From NCBI RefSeq assembly GCF_000006405.1, contig NW_003202385.1:195890-259889 (forward strand): a DNA stretch of 64,000 nt. Reading direction: 5' to 3'. The DNA is from Perkinsus marinus ATCC 50983 (taxonomy: Eukaryota > Perkinsozoa > Perkinsida > Perkinsidae). The notes under the pieces are model-generated. The model made no database searches, was not told where the DNA came from, and saw only the letters and a program-made list of their open reading frames with translations. The position numbers and the translations under genes were made by a program. Shown one piece after another: positions 32,857-44,900 of the stretch; positions within the stretch are counted from its first letter, which is position 1; every line of letters starts with the position of its first letter.

Positions 32857-33171
32857 AGACTTTGTGGCAAACTCTCTAGCGGCTAAAAGACTTTATTATG
32901 CCTGCCAGCAATATCCGTAGGGCGTTGGTGAGTCCGTGGAAGGGCAACTGGTGCTCAGCGGGGGCACCTAGCCAATCATCCGACATAAACGGGTCTCGGA
33001 AAAACCATGCTAACTGTGTCACTTCTGCCTTGTCATCATCAACGTATTGTGTTAGGATGTGTCAGTTGCAATGTACAATAAGGGGCCTGCCTGTACTATC
33101 TAAGTCGTGTTCATATCGTGGCTAACTGACGATTGATAATCCCTGCAGAATAAACTCAGATTTCCTGTATA

Positions 33172-35569
33172 ATGGTTAGAGGCAGTTTCCCTAAGCTCAC
33201 TGCAGCACAGATAGTGGAGGTGCTCAAGGACGACTTCGCTGTCATAGTACCGCCTAAGCTCAAGGTACTAGTAGTAGAGTCTGTTTTAGCCTATGCTATA
33301 TACAGCTGTTACCTTAGGCATGCATCCTAGCCCTACAACCAGAGGACCTCAGTGCATGTCCTGCGGAGATCCTACGCATTACCTATGATGCCCTTCTCGT
33401 GGGTGCATTAGATCTCACGGAAGATGAACTCAAGTAGAAGAGGAGCGTTAGGCCTCATGTGCCGATGCTTCTCTCTCAGTGTACCAGCCGAGTTCTTGGG
33501 GCAGAGAGCGGCTCATGAGAGTACCACCCCTATTATGCTCATGTCCCGTCAAGTGAAATGGACTTATACTTACCTCCTTAGGGCTTCAGAACATGTAGGA
33601 AACAGTCTGGCAAAGGGCCGCAGTTGAGCTTTTCAGATTCGCTCTGTGTGCCCTCCGGTCGCCATATGTTCTGTGGTGTCCCCTTATGAGGACACCAAGC
33701 GTACGAGGATGCTCGTATCGGCATTGATCAACTATATAAGGTGGGTTAACCCTTCCCTTGGCCGATCATGGGAACTTGTGAAATTCAACAGGTACAAGTA
33801 CATAGTTTTGGCCCAGCCCAAGATCAGTAGTATAGAGCAGATGAGAGCTGATGAGGAGGATGCGTTGGTAGAAGTCCAGGAGAAGGTTGAGCATAGCAAA
33901 CGTGCCCTACAGGATGTATGCGAGAAGCGAGGCGGTTGTGGGTGTATGCTGTAGGGTAGGTCAAGGCCACACGCGAGAGGCTGAAGCCGAGCTTGACGAA
34001 GGCGAAGCATGATAGACATGTACTTGATGAGGAACTATGTGAGTCGGTGTTGGAGTAGGTGTTCGATTTTGGTAACCGAACTCAGGAGTTCCTCTACTCA
34101 TCATAGGGGTGTATATACGAATTCGGGTAGATATGTACAGAAACCAACAAGAATTCCTGAAAATTTCCATATTGTCGCGCACATGTAGTTAACCATGTGC
34201 ATATTTTCTCATCCTGATATGAGTTCCGATACCCTGGGGAGGTTGGTCTTGAGGGGTTTAGGTGCGCTCGGAAAGGCTAAGGATGCTCTTGTTACGTCCA
34301 TTGAGGAGCACGAGAGAGTGAAGGAAGAGCTGACTGTGGGGTCTAGTGAGAGAAGGCAGGTTATTGAGGAGAAGAAGGAGGAGTTGCAGCATGTACGGCT
34401 AGGACCCTAGTAGAAATCTAAGCTGGGGTTTGCCGCTAGGTGGCAGACTTAGTGGTAGAGAATCCAGAGAGGGTTTTGGAGAAGCATAAGAAGTCCGAAG
34501 AAAGGGAGGCCGCGCTACGAAGGACGTTGGACGAGAAGCAGGCGTAGGTTGTGGTTGGGCGTGGTCGTCGTCGTCGTCACTGCTTGGTTACAGGAAGCTG
34601 TCCATGGCTAGAGAGAAGACGAGTGATTGGAGGGAGACCAATGGGAGGTTTGAGGGATTGATGAAGAAGGCTCGAGGAATCAAGGCAGATAAGGAGAAAA
34701 TGGAGAAGGTAGGATGGGAGGAGGCCGTGGGTTCGATTCCCGGCTGGTGCATTATTCTCGCTGGTCTTGATGATGCTCGACAGACCTTGCAAACGCTGGA
34801 GGACAGGAAGGCGAACGACGCTGATATATCGGCTGTGATGAGGGAGGCCGGGAAACTGAAAGAGGAGGCGGGTCACAGAAGTGAGCGGACGGACCAGATT
34901 CAGGGACAGTGTGGGACAATGTGCACATGGTCAACTACATGTGTGCGTGACGACAGAACGAAAATTTTGAGGAAATTTTGAGAGACTATCATTGGTTTTT
35001 GTACATTTCTATTCGAATTCATATGTAAACTTCTGGAGTAAGTGAGGGAAGTTCAGAGCTCGGCTGAGGGAACCGAACACTGTTTGAGGAGATGGTCTTC
35101 CTCGCAGTTTCGAAGCTGAATGCCCATCGGCAGGCCTTCTCGGCTAAGGAAGCAGAGCCGAATCCTCAGCATGAAGCACGCATGAGGGAGTGGGTGAATT
35201 CAAGTCAACCCGTGTGAAAGGGGAGGTTTGTGAATTTAGTTTGCGATCAAGAGTGGCGGAGCAGGAGAAGAAACTCGCGAGGGAAGCTCAGGCGTGGAAG
35301 GCAGAGTTGGAGGAACTGAATGATAAATTGAGAACAGCTGAAGAGCAACGGAGGATGGGCGAGAAGCGGGCAAAGCACGATAGGGTGTAATATTTAAGTT
35401 AATGCACGACCATGATTAGATTAGTTTTCTCTCATGTTTTCAGTGCCAGAGCAAAGCTGGTGGAGATAGGGAAGAGGTTCATCGCAGAGTTCACGGCATC
35501 GCTGCCGACAGGGCGACCGACGTTATGTGCCTAGTAGCTGAGAACGCCTACCTAACATGCATGAGATAG
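33172..35569 (+). CDS. NUF2: Nuf2-like kinetochore protein
   Basis: Nuf2 pairs with Ndc80 to attach kinetochores to microtubules. Exon 1 starts at the ATG at 33172 (MVRGSFPKLTAAQIVEVLKD). The following exon (QPEDLSACPAEILRITYDAL) and a later one (EDTKRTRMLVSALINYIR, spliced to YKYIVLAQPKISSIEQ) match the Nuf2 calponin-homology domain, whose hallmark is the EDxKRTxxxLSxxINFxRF block. Coiled-coil exons follow to about 35.5 kb, for example LAREAQAWKAELEELNDKLR. Several small introns break up the coil, and two of them hold inverted copies of repeat family A. The exact last exon is uncertain: one reading ends at 35569, another near 35534. Assignment rests mainly on the N-terminal domain. Confidence 0.7.
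34101..34214 (+). repeat. Dispersed repeat family A, copy 3
   Basis: It shows the family landmarks GTATATACGAATTCGGGTAG, TACAGAAACCAA, AAATTTCCATATTGTCGC and AACCATGTGCATATTTTC. It lies in an intron of the Nuf2-like gene and forms an inverted pair with copy 4, about 0.7 kb further right. Confidence 0.8.
34717..34791 (+). other. tRNA T-arm-like sequence inside a Nuf2 intron
   Basis: This 75-base intron contains GTGGGTTCGATTCCCGG, a textbook T-arm/B-box form. There is no A box or 5' half beside it. Its meaning is unknown. Confidence 0.3.
34909..35041 (-). repeat. Dispersed repeat family A, copy 4 (inverted)
   Basis: On the minus strand it reads GTTTACATATGAATTCGAAT, TACAAAAACCAATG, AAAATTTTC and GTTGACCATGTGCACATTG, the same order as the other copies. 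With copy 3 it forms long inverted ends around about 0.7 kb that includes several coiled-coil exons. Confidence 0.8.
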
Positions 35570-35696
35570 TCACGAATTAGTAGTTGCAAGAGTATGCAGG
35601 ATTCCAATATCTTTCTGGTAGAACCATAGCATATGTTGTGTTATCATTCTGAGGGCATCAAGTCGTATAAGAAGGAGGGTGGGTATTGAAGTTTCG

Positions 35697-38070
35697 ATGC
35701 TATGGGCTTCATCGAGAAGCTTTTCGACTACCATCGATAAGCTGGCATCATTGGATACAGCCGGGTTCCTGTCACATGGTGTGAGGAATGCTCTGCGGGC
35801 TATGGGATTCACTGGCCTTACTAGCATCCAGGAGAAGTCTTTTGAGCCTATTGTCAAGTGAGTTAACTTCCACTTACTGATTCCTTCGTCTACTTTAGTG
35901 GATAACCCCTCGGTCTACTTTGCTGAGGATTCACTTGTGTTCGACTTCTTAGGGTATTCCCTAGAAATTCTCAGGCTAGTTTAGCGTAGTGGTAGGATGT
36001 CTTCACGTAAACCTCATGATCGGTGGTTCAAATCCCTCCCATGGCTTCAATGAAGTGACTCTTGCTTTACGTTAGAGGTCAGCCATTCATCGGTCGGGCT
36101 CGCACTGGCACCGGCAAAACTCTGGCCTACTTGCTACCAATCACCGAACGGCTGAGGAACGAGCGCTTCTCCGGTCCAGGGGCAGCCATCGTCGTCCTGC
36201 CCTCCAGAGAATTGAGTCGACAGGTATAGAAGTACTGATGAGCTATCCCCATCCCCCTGCAGGTGGCATCGGTCCTGTTGTCTCTGCTACCTCAAGCCAC
36301 AGTAGTCTTAGCGACGGGTGGGCACGGCAACATGAAAGCCCTAGTTAGAGAGATCGAGAACAGCAATCCCGAGGTCATCGATATTCGTCCCCGGTCTTGC
36401 TCAGCTGATTGCTGTTAGATAGTTATTGGGACTCCCGGTCGTATAGTACAACTCGTGACGAACGGGGCAATACCAGTCGGAAGGATAAGGATAGTTGTGC
36501 TAGATGAAGCCGATGCAGTGCTCAAAGGTAAGGAGTGTGCCTCGACAGTTGTCGCTTTATTGCTGATGGTCATCTCGTTTCAGATGGCACCAAGACGAGC
36601 GCTCACGTGGAGTCACTGCTAGCCCAAGTGAAGCCGTTTTCGCCACAGACTGTGGTATTTTCGGCATCGATGTCGGATGTGGTCGTGAGGAAGGTGTCCG
36701 AGATTGGTGGAGCTAATTCAGTGAAGGTGGATCTTGTGGCCAGTGGTTTCAGTAAGTGTCGCTGTACGGACTGTAAACTCTGTCCATTCTGATAGAATCA
36801 AAGGTGTCCCTTGAAAGCTCCCAGCTCCAGTCGAATCGTCTCTTTGGGGAAAATATACTTAGTGGAGTAGTGAAGACGCGATGACACAATTTGCCATAGG
36901 GCCACGAGCCTCATAGGTTTGAGACCGGTATCCGAGTACCACTACCCTGAACTTAGTTGATAATAGCAACAACAACGTTCTAGTCCATCGTTGTCAGGTT
37001 ACCGTCAGCCAGCAACAGTCCGATCGACTATCCACAGGATGATTCGTCTCCCTGAGCGTGCTAACCTCACTCGTTATCGAGGATTGTGCCATGTTCTCCG
37101 AGGCCTCGCAGCGGACAGTCAGGCGCTCATCTTTGCGAACACCACCAAGGAGGCTCTTGCTATTGCCCGGCACCCTGCAGTGGAAGGTCTCGGGGTGAAA
37201 CCTTTACATTCGGAAATGCCCCAAAGTCAACGTGACTGGTTGCTCAACTCTTTCCGTGGTAGAAGGATTCGCTTTCTGGTCACGACAGACTTACTCAGTC
37301 GCGGGATAGACCTACCAGGGCTCCAGTACGTCATCCTCTTCCGACCACCTGAAGACCCCACAGCGTATGTGCACAGGGCCGGGCGAACGGGAAGGGCCGG
37401 TGACGAGGGCGAGGTCATTACATTGTATGATAAGAGTGATTGGCCTATGATGCAAAAGATCATGGAAACGACCAAACAGAATTTCGAGAACAGCAGTCTT
37501 CCGACGGAAGAAGAGCTGAGATCGCACGCGTATGCAGCTGTCGCGACGGAAATCTTGTCGGTTCCATCCAATTCCTGGAAGTGTCTTGAAGCGATCGCCA
37601 GAGACTTGGTGACCGAAGGCAAGGCACGGGAAGTTCTAGCACGAGTGGTATCGCTGTTGAACACAGACGCTCAGCTGCAACCGAAAAAAAGCAAGGTTTC
37701 GCTTTATTCCGGGGTGCCGGACTTCACCGCGGTCCTCATATCTGATTTTGACCACACTCTCTATCCCTCAGTGGAGGCTCTACAGTCACGTGTGCCATGT
37801 CCCCTCGAGAGGGTGAGGAAAGCTGAGGCTGGCTGGGTTGCTGATGTTGCGAACTCCAATGTGGATTACTTGATGAAGTCTGGTGTTGTGGAAGTGAACA
37901 TTTTGGATCGAGTACCCAAAACGTTTGATGCTGAGAAGACGAGAAAAGCGAAGGGAAGGGGCGTGCCATGGCGACATGCCCGAGAATTGACCAAGTTGAG
38001 AGCAGCCCGAATCCGACATAAACGAGAGTCTCGGAAAAGCCAATTACAGCAGAGTATGCGGATAACATGA
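35697..38070 (+). CDS. DEAD-box RNA helicase
   Basis: This is an ATP-dependent RNA-remodelling enzyme. Exons join in phase from the ATG at 35697 (MLWASSRSFSTTIDKLASLD), whose leader could target an organelle. Motifs in order: Q-motif region TGLTSIQEKSFEP, motif I ARTGTGKT, Ia PSRELSRQ, TPGR, II DEAD, III SAS (SAT in most relatives), then after a 250-base intron LIFANTT, VTTDLLSRGIDLP (IV-V) and HRAGRTGRAG (VI). The C-terminal extension is Lys/Arg-rich (RELTKLRAARIRHKRESRKS), as in helicases of ribosome assembly or organelle RNA. The stop is TGA at 38068-38070. The first large intron (about 35860-36076) carries a tRNA-like sequence. Confidence 0.88.
35972..36048 (+). other. tRNA-like element with A- and B-box matches in an intron
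   Basis: TTAGCGTAGTGGTAGG fits a pol III A box (D arm) and GGTGGTTCAAATCCCTCC fits a B box at normal tRNA spacing. The acceptor and anticodon stems pair poorly, so it is more likely a decayed tRNA or the head of a tRNA-derived SINE than a working tRNA gene. Confidence 0.4.
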
Positions 38071-38119
38071 CATCTCCCTGAATCACGTTTCTGTCTGCAT
38101 TCATGATGATTGTGTTGTC

Positions 38120-38770
38120 ATGTCGCTGTATCTTTCATCCCTCTCGTTGGACTATCATCGAGTCCCTCTCGCGGAGTTGCCCCCTACAAAGAGTGAGGGC
38201 CTCACTTTGTGAGGCCCCTCCTGGTTAAGTCGGTCTTGGAGCTCAAAGAGGGGACCATGGTATCTCAGAGATATGCCATCCTCCGCTATCTGGGATCAGT
38301 AAGCTTCCGTTTTTCCATGTTGTCTGATTGGACTCTTCTCACTGAGAAGTTAATCAAACAACATGGAAAAGTGAGAAGTTATCACGCCTCGATTGAAGTC
38401 ATCATGTAGTTAAAGCCCTCTGCTAGCCATAACCGTCAATCCGTTTTCTTGGAACGCCTTCGTATTGACGAGCCAGTGAACATAGTCAAGGACACTCCGT
38501 AAAGGTAGCGGCTCTCACGGAGATGGTTGAGGAGCTGAGCATGCAGCTTGCAAGATGAGATTGCCTTTGGCATATGCTGCCGGTGTTGTTAACAAGTTTG
38601 CCCTCGGCCACGATATGACCGTTACTGATTTGGCAAGGAAGCATACATCCATAGTAATGTAGAATTCTAAGTTACTTCCATAAAACACTTTCAGCGCTCT
38701 ACCCATCGTATTTATGATTCTTTCTCGGTTGCTGACCAATATGGTGAAGGTCTCCACCAGCGGCTAGATT
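38120..38770 (+). pseudogene. Decayed glutathione S-transferase copy
   Basis: It parallels the intact gene 1.5 kb downstream. LELKEGTMVSQRYAILRYLG (about 38230-38298) matches LEFEDGTMVSQSGAILRYVG. A piece near 38410-38500 (FLERLRIDEPVNIVKDT) matches LQRLRVDEMLGIVTDV. One near 38590-38630 (NKFALGHDMTVTDL) matches HKFSAGDNLTIADL. Splice positions are kept in part (the last shows GC in place of GT). The N-terminal exon is not recognisable, in-frame stops lie in the middle, and the C-terminal exon is scrambled. A perfect 9-bp hairpin sits at 38197-38217. This is a tandem duplicate that has decayed. Confidence 0.7.
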
Positions 38771-39781
38771 GATGGTTTCCCGAGGAAACTCTTATATGTC
38801 TCCGCTAGAGTCTACAATGTATGTCGTCTACAGTCTTCGTATCCTAGGGTTATCGGTTGAAAGGGCAACGTGGAGTTTGACGCGCCACCCGTACGGAAAG
38901 TGTGTGGACAGATCTACTCGAGATCGTCATCGGGTCCTAAAGGTAGATAAATGTATCGGATACTACTTACGCTGTGGTTGGTAAGGTTGTCAGGGGTCAC
39001 TCCTGAGGAGTGCGAACAGTAATCCTCAAATCACTCCCACGGAAGGCTCTCAATGTAACCGATCGTTTGACGTAAGTACACGTGAGCTAACCTCTGCGCT
39101 TCCCCGCCCGTCATTTACTGTCTACTCCCCACAGACAGGGCCGTACAGTCGGACAACAAATGGTAGCTAATAGTTGCCGACTCGGGTCTCCGTCCGACCA
39201 GTGGCCGCCGAATGCCGAGTCCATTTACACACAGCAAACAATCGAATCAAAGTGGCTTACAGCAGGGGACAAACCCCCCTACCGTGCGGTGTGTCTGCGT
39301 ACAGCTCTACACGCAAACACAAATACCACATGTCTTGATTCATACCGCGTTCCCTGAGGTCGAAATCGTCCGGGATAGTTGCCTGAGTGCATGTTCTTAT
39401 TACTACTTAGGTGTCCTCCTGTCACTATCTCACATCAATACCATGTTAGATGAAGGTGAACCGCTTCCGTTCGACCAAAGTATATTCCACGGTGGAGTCT
39501 CCACCTCATTGTCGCGTGAGTCATGCTCCCCAGTCCTCATATTCTAATTCAGCACTCCTGAGGATAAAATGGATGACCACCCAATTGCAATCAATCATTG
39601 AATTGGTTGAATCGGTGCACACAAAGAGGAGCTGTCCCTCCTCTCCTCGATGACTGATTAGCTTACGGCTAAGAAATCATCTAATCTATAGACAGACGCA
39701 GACAAGCCACTTATGTTCAAACGACGTCAGTTCTTCATTCTTTTGCAGTTCTTTGTTAAGCAAAGTTTGTTGCATCCACCC
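38771..39781. other. Spacer between the dead and intact GST genes
   Basis: No gene is supported. Short frames only. The last 100 bases before 39782 are the 5' flank of the intact GST. Confidence 0.4.
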
Positions 39782-40702
39782 ATGGTTCTCAAGGTGCACT
39801 ACTTCGATGCCGCCAATCGTGGAGAGCCCATCCGCTTAGCTTTGGCCATTTCTGGTGAGTCTTACCACCTGTTCCACTCCATCCTACTGTTTCTGATCAG
39901 GCATTAAGTTCGAGGATGTTCGTATCCCCCGCGAGGATTGGGCAGCCAAAAAGGCAGCCAATATCTATCCGATGAACCAAGTGCCAGTTTTGGAGTTTGA
40001 GGATGGTACGATGGTGTCTCAATCAGGCGCCATACTTCGCTATGTTGGATCGGTAGGGAACACTGGGCCTGACTAGAGTCTCCTTATTGTGCTCTTATCT
40101 CCTCAGTTGAATCCTTCTGCTGGACTCTATCCCACCGATATACTCCAGAGACTCCGCGTCGACGAAATGCTCGGTATTGTCACTGATGTGCGTGGCAAGA
40201 TAGTCCCTACGATGCGTATGAGTGATGAAGCTGAGAAGGCCGCAGCCCGCAAGGTAGGAACGTATTCGACTGTTCGTTCTGAGACTTTAAGAGTAGACTA
40301 GCTTGGCGGCCGAAGAGGCATCTTGATCAGTAGATTAGGTTGTTTGGTGTATATACATACTCATCTACCCTTAGGAACTGACTACAACCACCCTTCCGTT
40401 CTATTTCGAAAGGATAGAGAAGATCATGGGTGAACACAAGTTCTCGGCCGGGGACAACTTGACCATCGCTGATTTGGTACGCTTTTAGTTCAGCCACTGT
40501 TTGTACCAATAGTCATGAACTCTTCTTTGTTCTTGTGTAGGATCTGGTCGGCGTTATCGATTGGTTGTCTTCGGGTGTCCTAGACGGCATCCCGGCGGAT
40601 CTCGTCAATGGTTACCCCAAGCTGCTGAATCTTCGCAAGCTGGTTCACGACATCCCAGCTGTCGCTCTTTGGAAGCAGAAACGCGAAGTCGTATCGCAGT
40701 AA
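39782..40702 (+). CDS. Glutathione S-transferase, sigma-like
   Basis: It conjugates glutathione to electrophiles in the cytosol. Five exons join in phase from the ATG at 39782 (MVLKVHYFDAANRGEPIRLA) to the TAA at 40700-40702, about 210 residues, normal for the family. The thioredoxin-like half contains the early Tyr (VHYFDAANRGE), the cis-Pro block MNQVPVLEFEDGTMVSQSGA with the SQSxAI glutathione-binding motif, and RYVGS. The helical half contains FSAGDNLTIADLDLVGVIDW, the N-capping motif region. Introns range from about 45 to 115 bases with GT-AG ends. A decayed tandem copy lies upstream. Class assignment within cytosolic GSTs is approximate. Confidence 0.9.
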
Positions 40703-41923
40703 GGTCTTGTTCTATTCCGTCTTTCACTCGATTTCAATCGAGTCGTGCTCGAGATGTTCGAGCGGATGATAGTCGGAAACTATGATCCAGAGTAGCAACG
40801 ATGATTTTCTCGGATGGGGCCATATTGTTTAATCGCCACTCGCTCGTGTTGAGTTTGTGCGAAGGAGTTGAGGCAGTGAAGAAGTCACTAATAGTCACTG
40901 ACGACTGGTTCGGAAACTGAACTGAGGGAGTAGGGACGGCATTCCCCGACTCCGTAACCAATGCTGCGAATATAGTAGTGAGGCTCGGCTCCTGGTTTGT
41001 ATCATTCATCTCCGCTCTCGAGTTTTGCGGGATCGATCGATACTTCTACCACTCGTAGCATCCATGAGTGAGAACTCAATTGGAACCCGTTGGGAATCCG
41101 AATAGGGATACGCTTTGCTTGCATCCTCGTGTTGCACTTGTATTTTTGTCCCTTAATTCAAAAGCTCCTGTCTCAAGGTGTAAGAAGGCGAGTACGCTCA
41201 ACTGACTTCATCGAACACAATATCACTTCAGAAATCCGGAGCTTAACTCTAATAAATCAGGTTGAATCACAATCTTAACGGGTCGAAAACTGCTGGAACT
41301 AACGACTTCAAGTATGATGCGTCGCAGTTATCTTCCATAATGTACTGTTAGCTCTTCCTTCGAGATCACGGCCACGAGCGGCCGCCCCTCCTCGTGAGGA
41401 CTTCTCCATATTAGTCAGAATCGAGACACAGTCGTGAATGAGCCTGAAATTCGTCAAGACCGTGAAGACCCACTGTAGCAGACTCACGGTTCTTCTGGTA
41501 AATCCGTCACTCCTAGTTCTCTGGCCTGGACTAATGCCGTTTCAGCCCGCAATAGTGCTTCCGATAAAGGAACCTCATCACCAATGCGAAACTTGCCCAA
41601 AGCTCCATGTGTACCTGCCAGTTGATCAATGAACGGTATCCCTCAAAGAACTAGTGGCTTCGCTTACCTGCCAAGACGAAGCCTCCTGTACTTGATTGCT
41701 TGAGTCTACATGGGTCGTCGGGAGAGGCGCTCTGAAGGAGAAAGAGGCCAGTTTGAATCAGCTGTGCTGATGGACCAACTTCCTCACCGTGCAGTTGCTC
41801 TTGATGTGAATCCCTCGTTCTCGGGAGGCAAGAGGCTTCATACCGAGCGCTGTTCGAATGACAGAACGAAGATGCATGACCCTGTATAAAAGCTACATAG
41901 AGAGCCTTCGAATGAGCATGCCC
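40703..41923. other. Long intergenic stretch
   Basis: I see no supported gene, repeat or RNA here. It lies between the 3' ends of the GST and KDM5-like genes. About 1.2 kb is long for this window, so an undetected short gene is possible. Confidence 0.35.
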
Positions 41924-44900
41924 TTACTGTGTCAACTTATCGATCAGCTCATCTTCTCTTGGGCATCGAACAGGAGTTGTGTTCACTATGACGTCGTTGA
42001 GTAGATCAAATAGCCTGTCGAATTTGATGGGCTCATTGCCGTCTAGTAAAGCCTTTATCCGAGTCTCCCAAGGATCTCCACAGCGTTCCTTAAGGCCGAA
42101 GAGCCAGTCAGCGTTAGGGGGCTCTATCGGGACTCTCCATGGGATTCCCTCAGATTCCCGCTCATCCAAGAGGGACGATATGGTAGACATATCCACTCGA
42201 AGTGCCAATGCACTTCGAGGAGAGGATGGCGGTGATAATGTACTGGTACTGGTCATAGAAGGCGACCTGCCAACTATGTCATTTGCAGGAGGTTCCGTTG
42301 CCGCGCACTTCTTCTTTTTCCACGACCTCATTGCGTTCTCTTTCGCCCGTCTATCAGGCCTGGTCGGCGTGAGGTCACCCTCGCTGTCCATACACTCTAA
42401 ATCGTCTAAGCGGACCTCATGTGCTATGGAAGGCTGTTGAGGAGTTTCCCCAAGGTACAGGGCCACCGAACGGTGAACTCTCTCTATCTTGCGGGACCAC
42501 AGTCTCCACCTCTTATAACGCCGCTGGCAACCTGATCAGAAACCCTCCCACTAGGCTGAGCCATACCGTAACTCTCCCCTCACATTCGAGGATCTTGGAC
42601 AGGTCCTCTGGGGCCAGGACGTGATGAATGACCTTAGAGCTCACTGGATGGCCACAGCATGATCCTATATGCAGGTTACAATAAACCAACCTGAAGTGAA
42701 CTCTAACATGACGATTCCCTCAAGGTGATAACCTACCCGCAGTCCCGACACTCTCCGGCCACAACAGAGCAAAATTGGCGGCATATACAGCAAAGGGCGC
42801 CATCGGGTTCGTAGCCGTAGAGGTATGCTATGCTCCTGAGGGAACAGTTAAAACCATACTGCTGCTGGATAGATCTTCTTACTTGGATGCTGGCGAACCG
42901 GTGTGCTTGAAACCCAGTGGTGACACAGTGCGGCGAGGCCTCGAGGTGTTGATGATCAACCATGGTTTTTCAGGGTCGACTCGAGAGAGGATATCACTGG
43001 ACGAACGAGGCGAGGTAGGTATGGCCTGACCCTATGCATGAGGTAACGGGACCAGTAGTAGTAGGAAGAAAAAGAGGTGTTTACCTTGGGAGTAGCCGTC
43101 CGCTGGCGTTTGATATAGTGGAGATGCCTCATGGCTTGCAGTGCCAACATAGGATTCATCTCCTCTCCCGTCGCATACACACGACAAATGTTGATTACCA
43201 AATCATCGAAACAGAAAATGGGCCGTCGGCACAACTTGGTGTAGGCCCGACCTGCCCAAGAAGACCCTTCACTAGTCTCGATACGATGAGCTCTCACCTG
43301 CGACCGAGCCCATGGTTATCCAGTCTCTTGCCGGTACATTCACCGCTTCTGCCAGATTGATACCAGCATTGAATCCGCCATGATAAGCACCCGGAAAGGT
43401 AAGCACGATGTCCCCTAAAAGCATATAAGGCTCTCTTCAAATGACAAGGACCATGCCAGCGACACCTGGGCGTTGGACTCCTCGTGTGACCAAGAGCCCC
43501 TGAGTCAGAAGCACCTTAGGGTCGATCATAGTGGTCATGTGCTGAGAGACAACTGATGCCAACATCCTTGCATAGATCGCACTGGGATCACCTGGGTCAA
43601 ATCCGGGATGCTGCTGCACAGTGTTGGTAATTCCCTTCGGAAGAGGTCCTCCATCGCCCTCGCCTGTCGACCTGGTACGCTGTACCTAATGGGAGGCTCT
43701 GAAGGCCGAGGCACTAGGAGGGACACTGACCATATCTTGGCCGCTCCTGCATGATGGAAGTTTATACTGTACAAGTACTGATCCTCAGCATGCCAACAGA
43801 AGGCACTCAGAGCCTATGACAAAAATGATGAATCACATGACAGTGGAGGAGGGAGCCTACCGAACCAAGGTAGACCCAAGGCCGAGTGACTCCGGCTATG
43901 TCCAGAGGACCGCCACCATGGGAAGGTAAATACTCGTTGAGGACACTGTCAGGTAGTAGAGGTAGTGTACCTAGGGACGGCTGGTACCAGGTGTGCTGAG
44001 CCGAGGGCCTACGAAGAGACCACTGCTCTCCATCTGCTAGGCCGTAGGGTGTCCCCGCCCTAGGAAAAACATTGCTCGACACTTCAGCTGAGTCCAGATC
44101 GTTGCCATAACTACACCATAACTCGGACAGGGTCGGACACGCCTCGTCGTTGCTTACCATATGTCATCATATGCTGCCTCGGCCGGTGAACTCTCGTCCC
44201 GGGCTGAACCGAAATTCACAACTCTCCAGAAGACTTCCTCAACCGTCGATTCTTCCGGATGTGCTCTTCCAAAGATCTTCTCACATCTGCTACGGCGATA
44301 GGGTCCCCCTACTATCACGAGGACCCACACTGAATCATTATGCGCTATAAAGTCGGCCATTGACATGTCTGAGCTCCAGTTAAATCCAAATCCGGTCTCC
44401 TCCTGTGAAAGCCACGCCAAAGATGTATCTGAGGAGGAATAAGACCAGAGAATCATCCAGGGACCTATAATGTTCCTAGGGCGAACTCATTTCGGATTTT
44501 CCACATGGCTAGGAACACATTCTTCAATCAGTTTCTGTTGTGAATGTCATCATCATATTGAGAACATTTTCCTCATTGTTATCAAACCCTGGGGAACATT
44601 ATTTCTCGACGCTGAATGAGTCCTTGCATAAGACGACTTAGAGACGATCCCTCATACCTCTACGAGCACGCTTAATGCAACGGGGACAGAACCAGTCCAT
44701 GTCCAGCTCCACTCTCACATCGGGGTACTGCTCTACTAGACACGATACGTGCAGGGAACACTCACATGCCAAACCTACGCATACAGTGAATGCATACCAT
44801 CACCATAGGCATGGGTACATTTCAAATAGGGTCGTTTGGGATCTGCCTCGGACGGGAGCAGCAGACAGCAGGCCTCACAGAGAGCAGCGGTAGATCGGTC

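Noticed and set aside
42775-43029. Plus-strand 84-codon frame ([20 protein letters not shown])
   Set aside because: The minus strand carries a Cys-rich exon of the KDM5-like gene in the same place with proper splice signals, so the plus-strand frame is a shadow.
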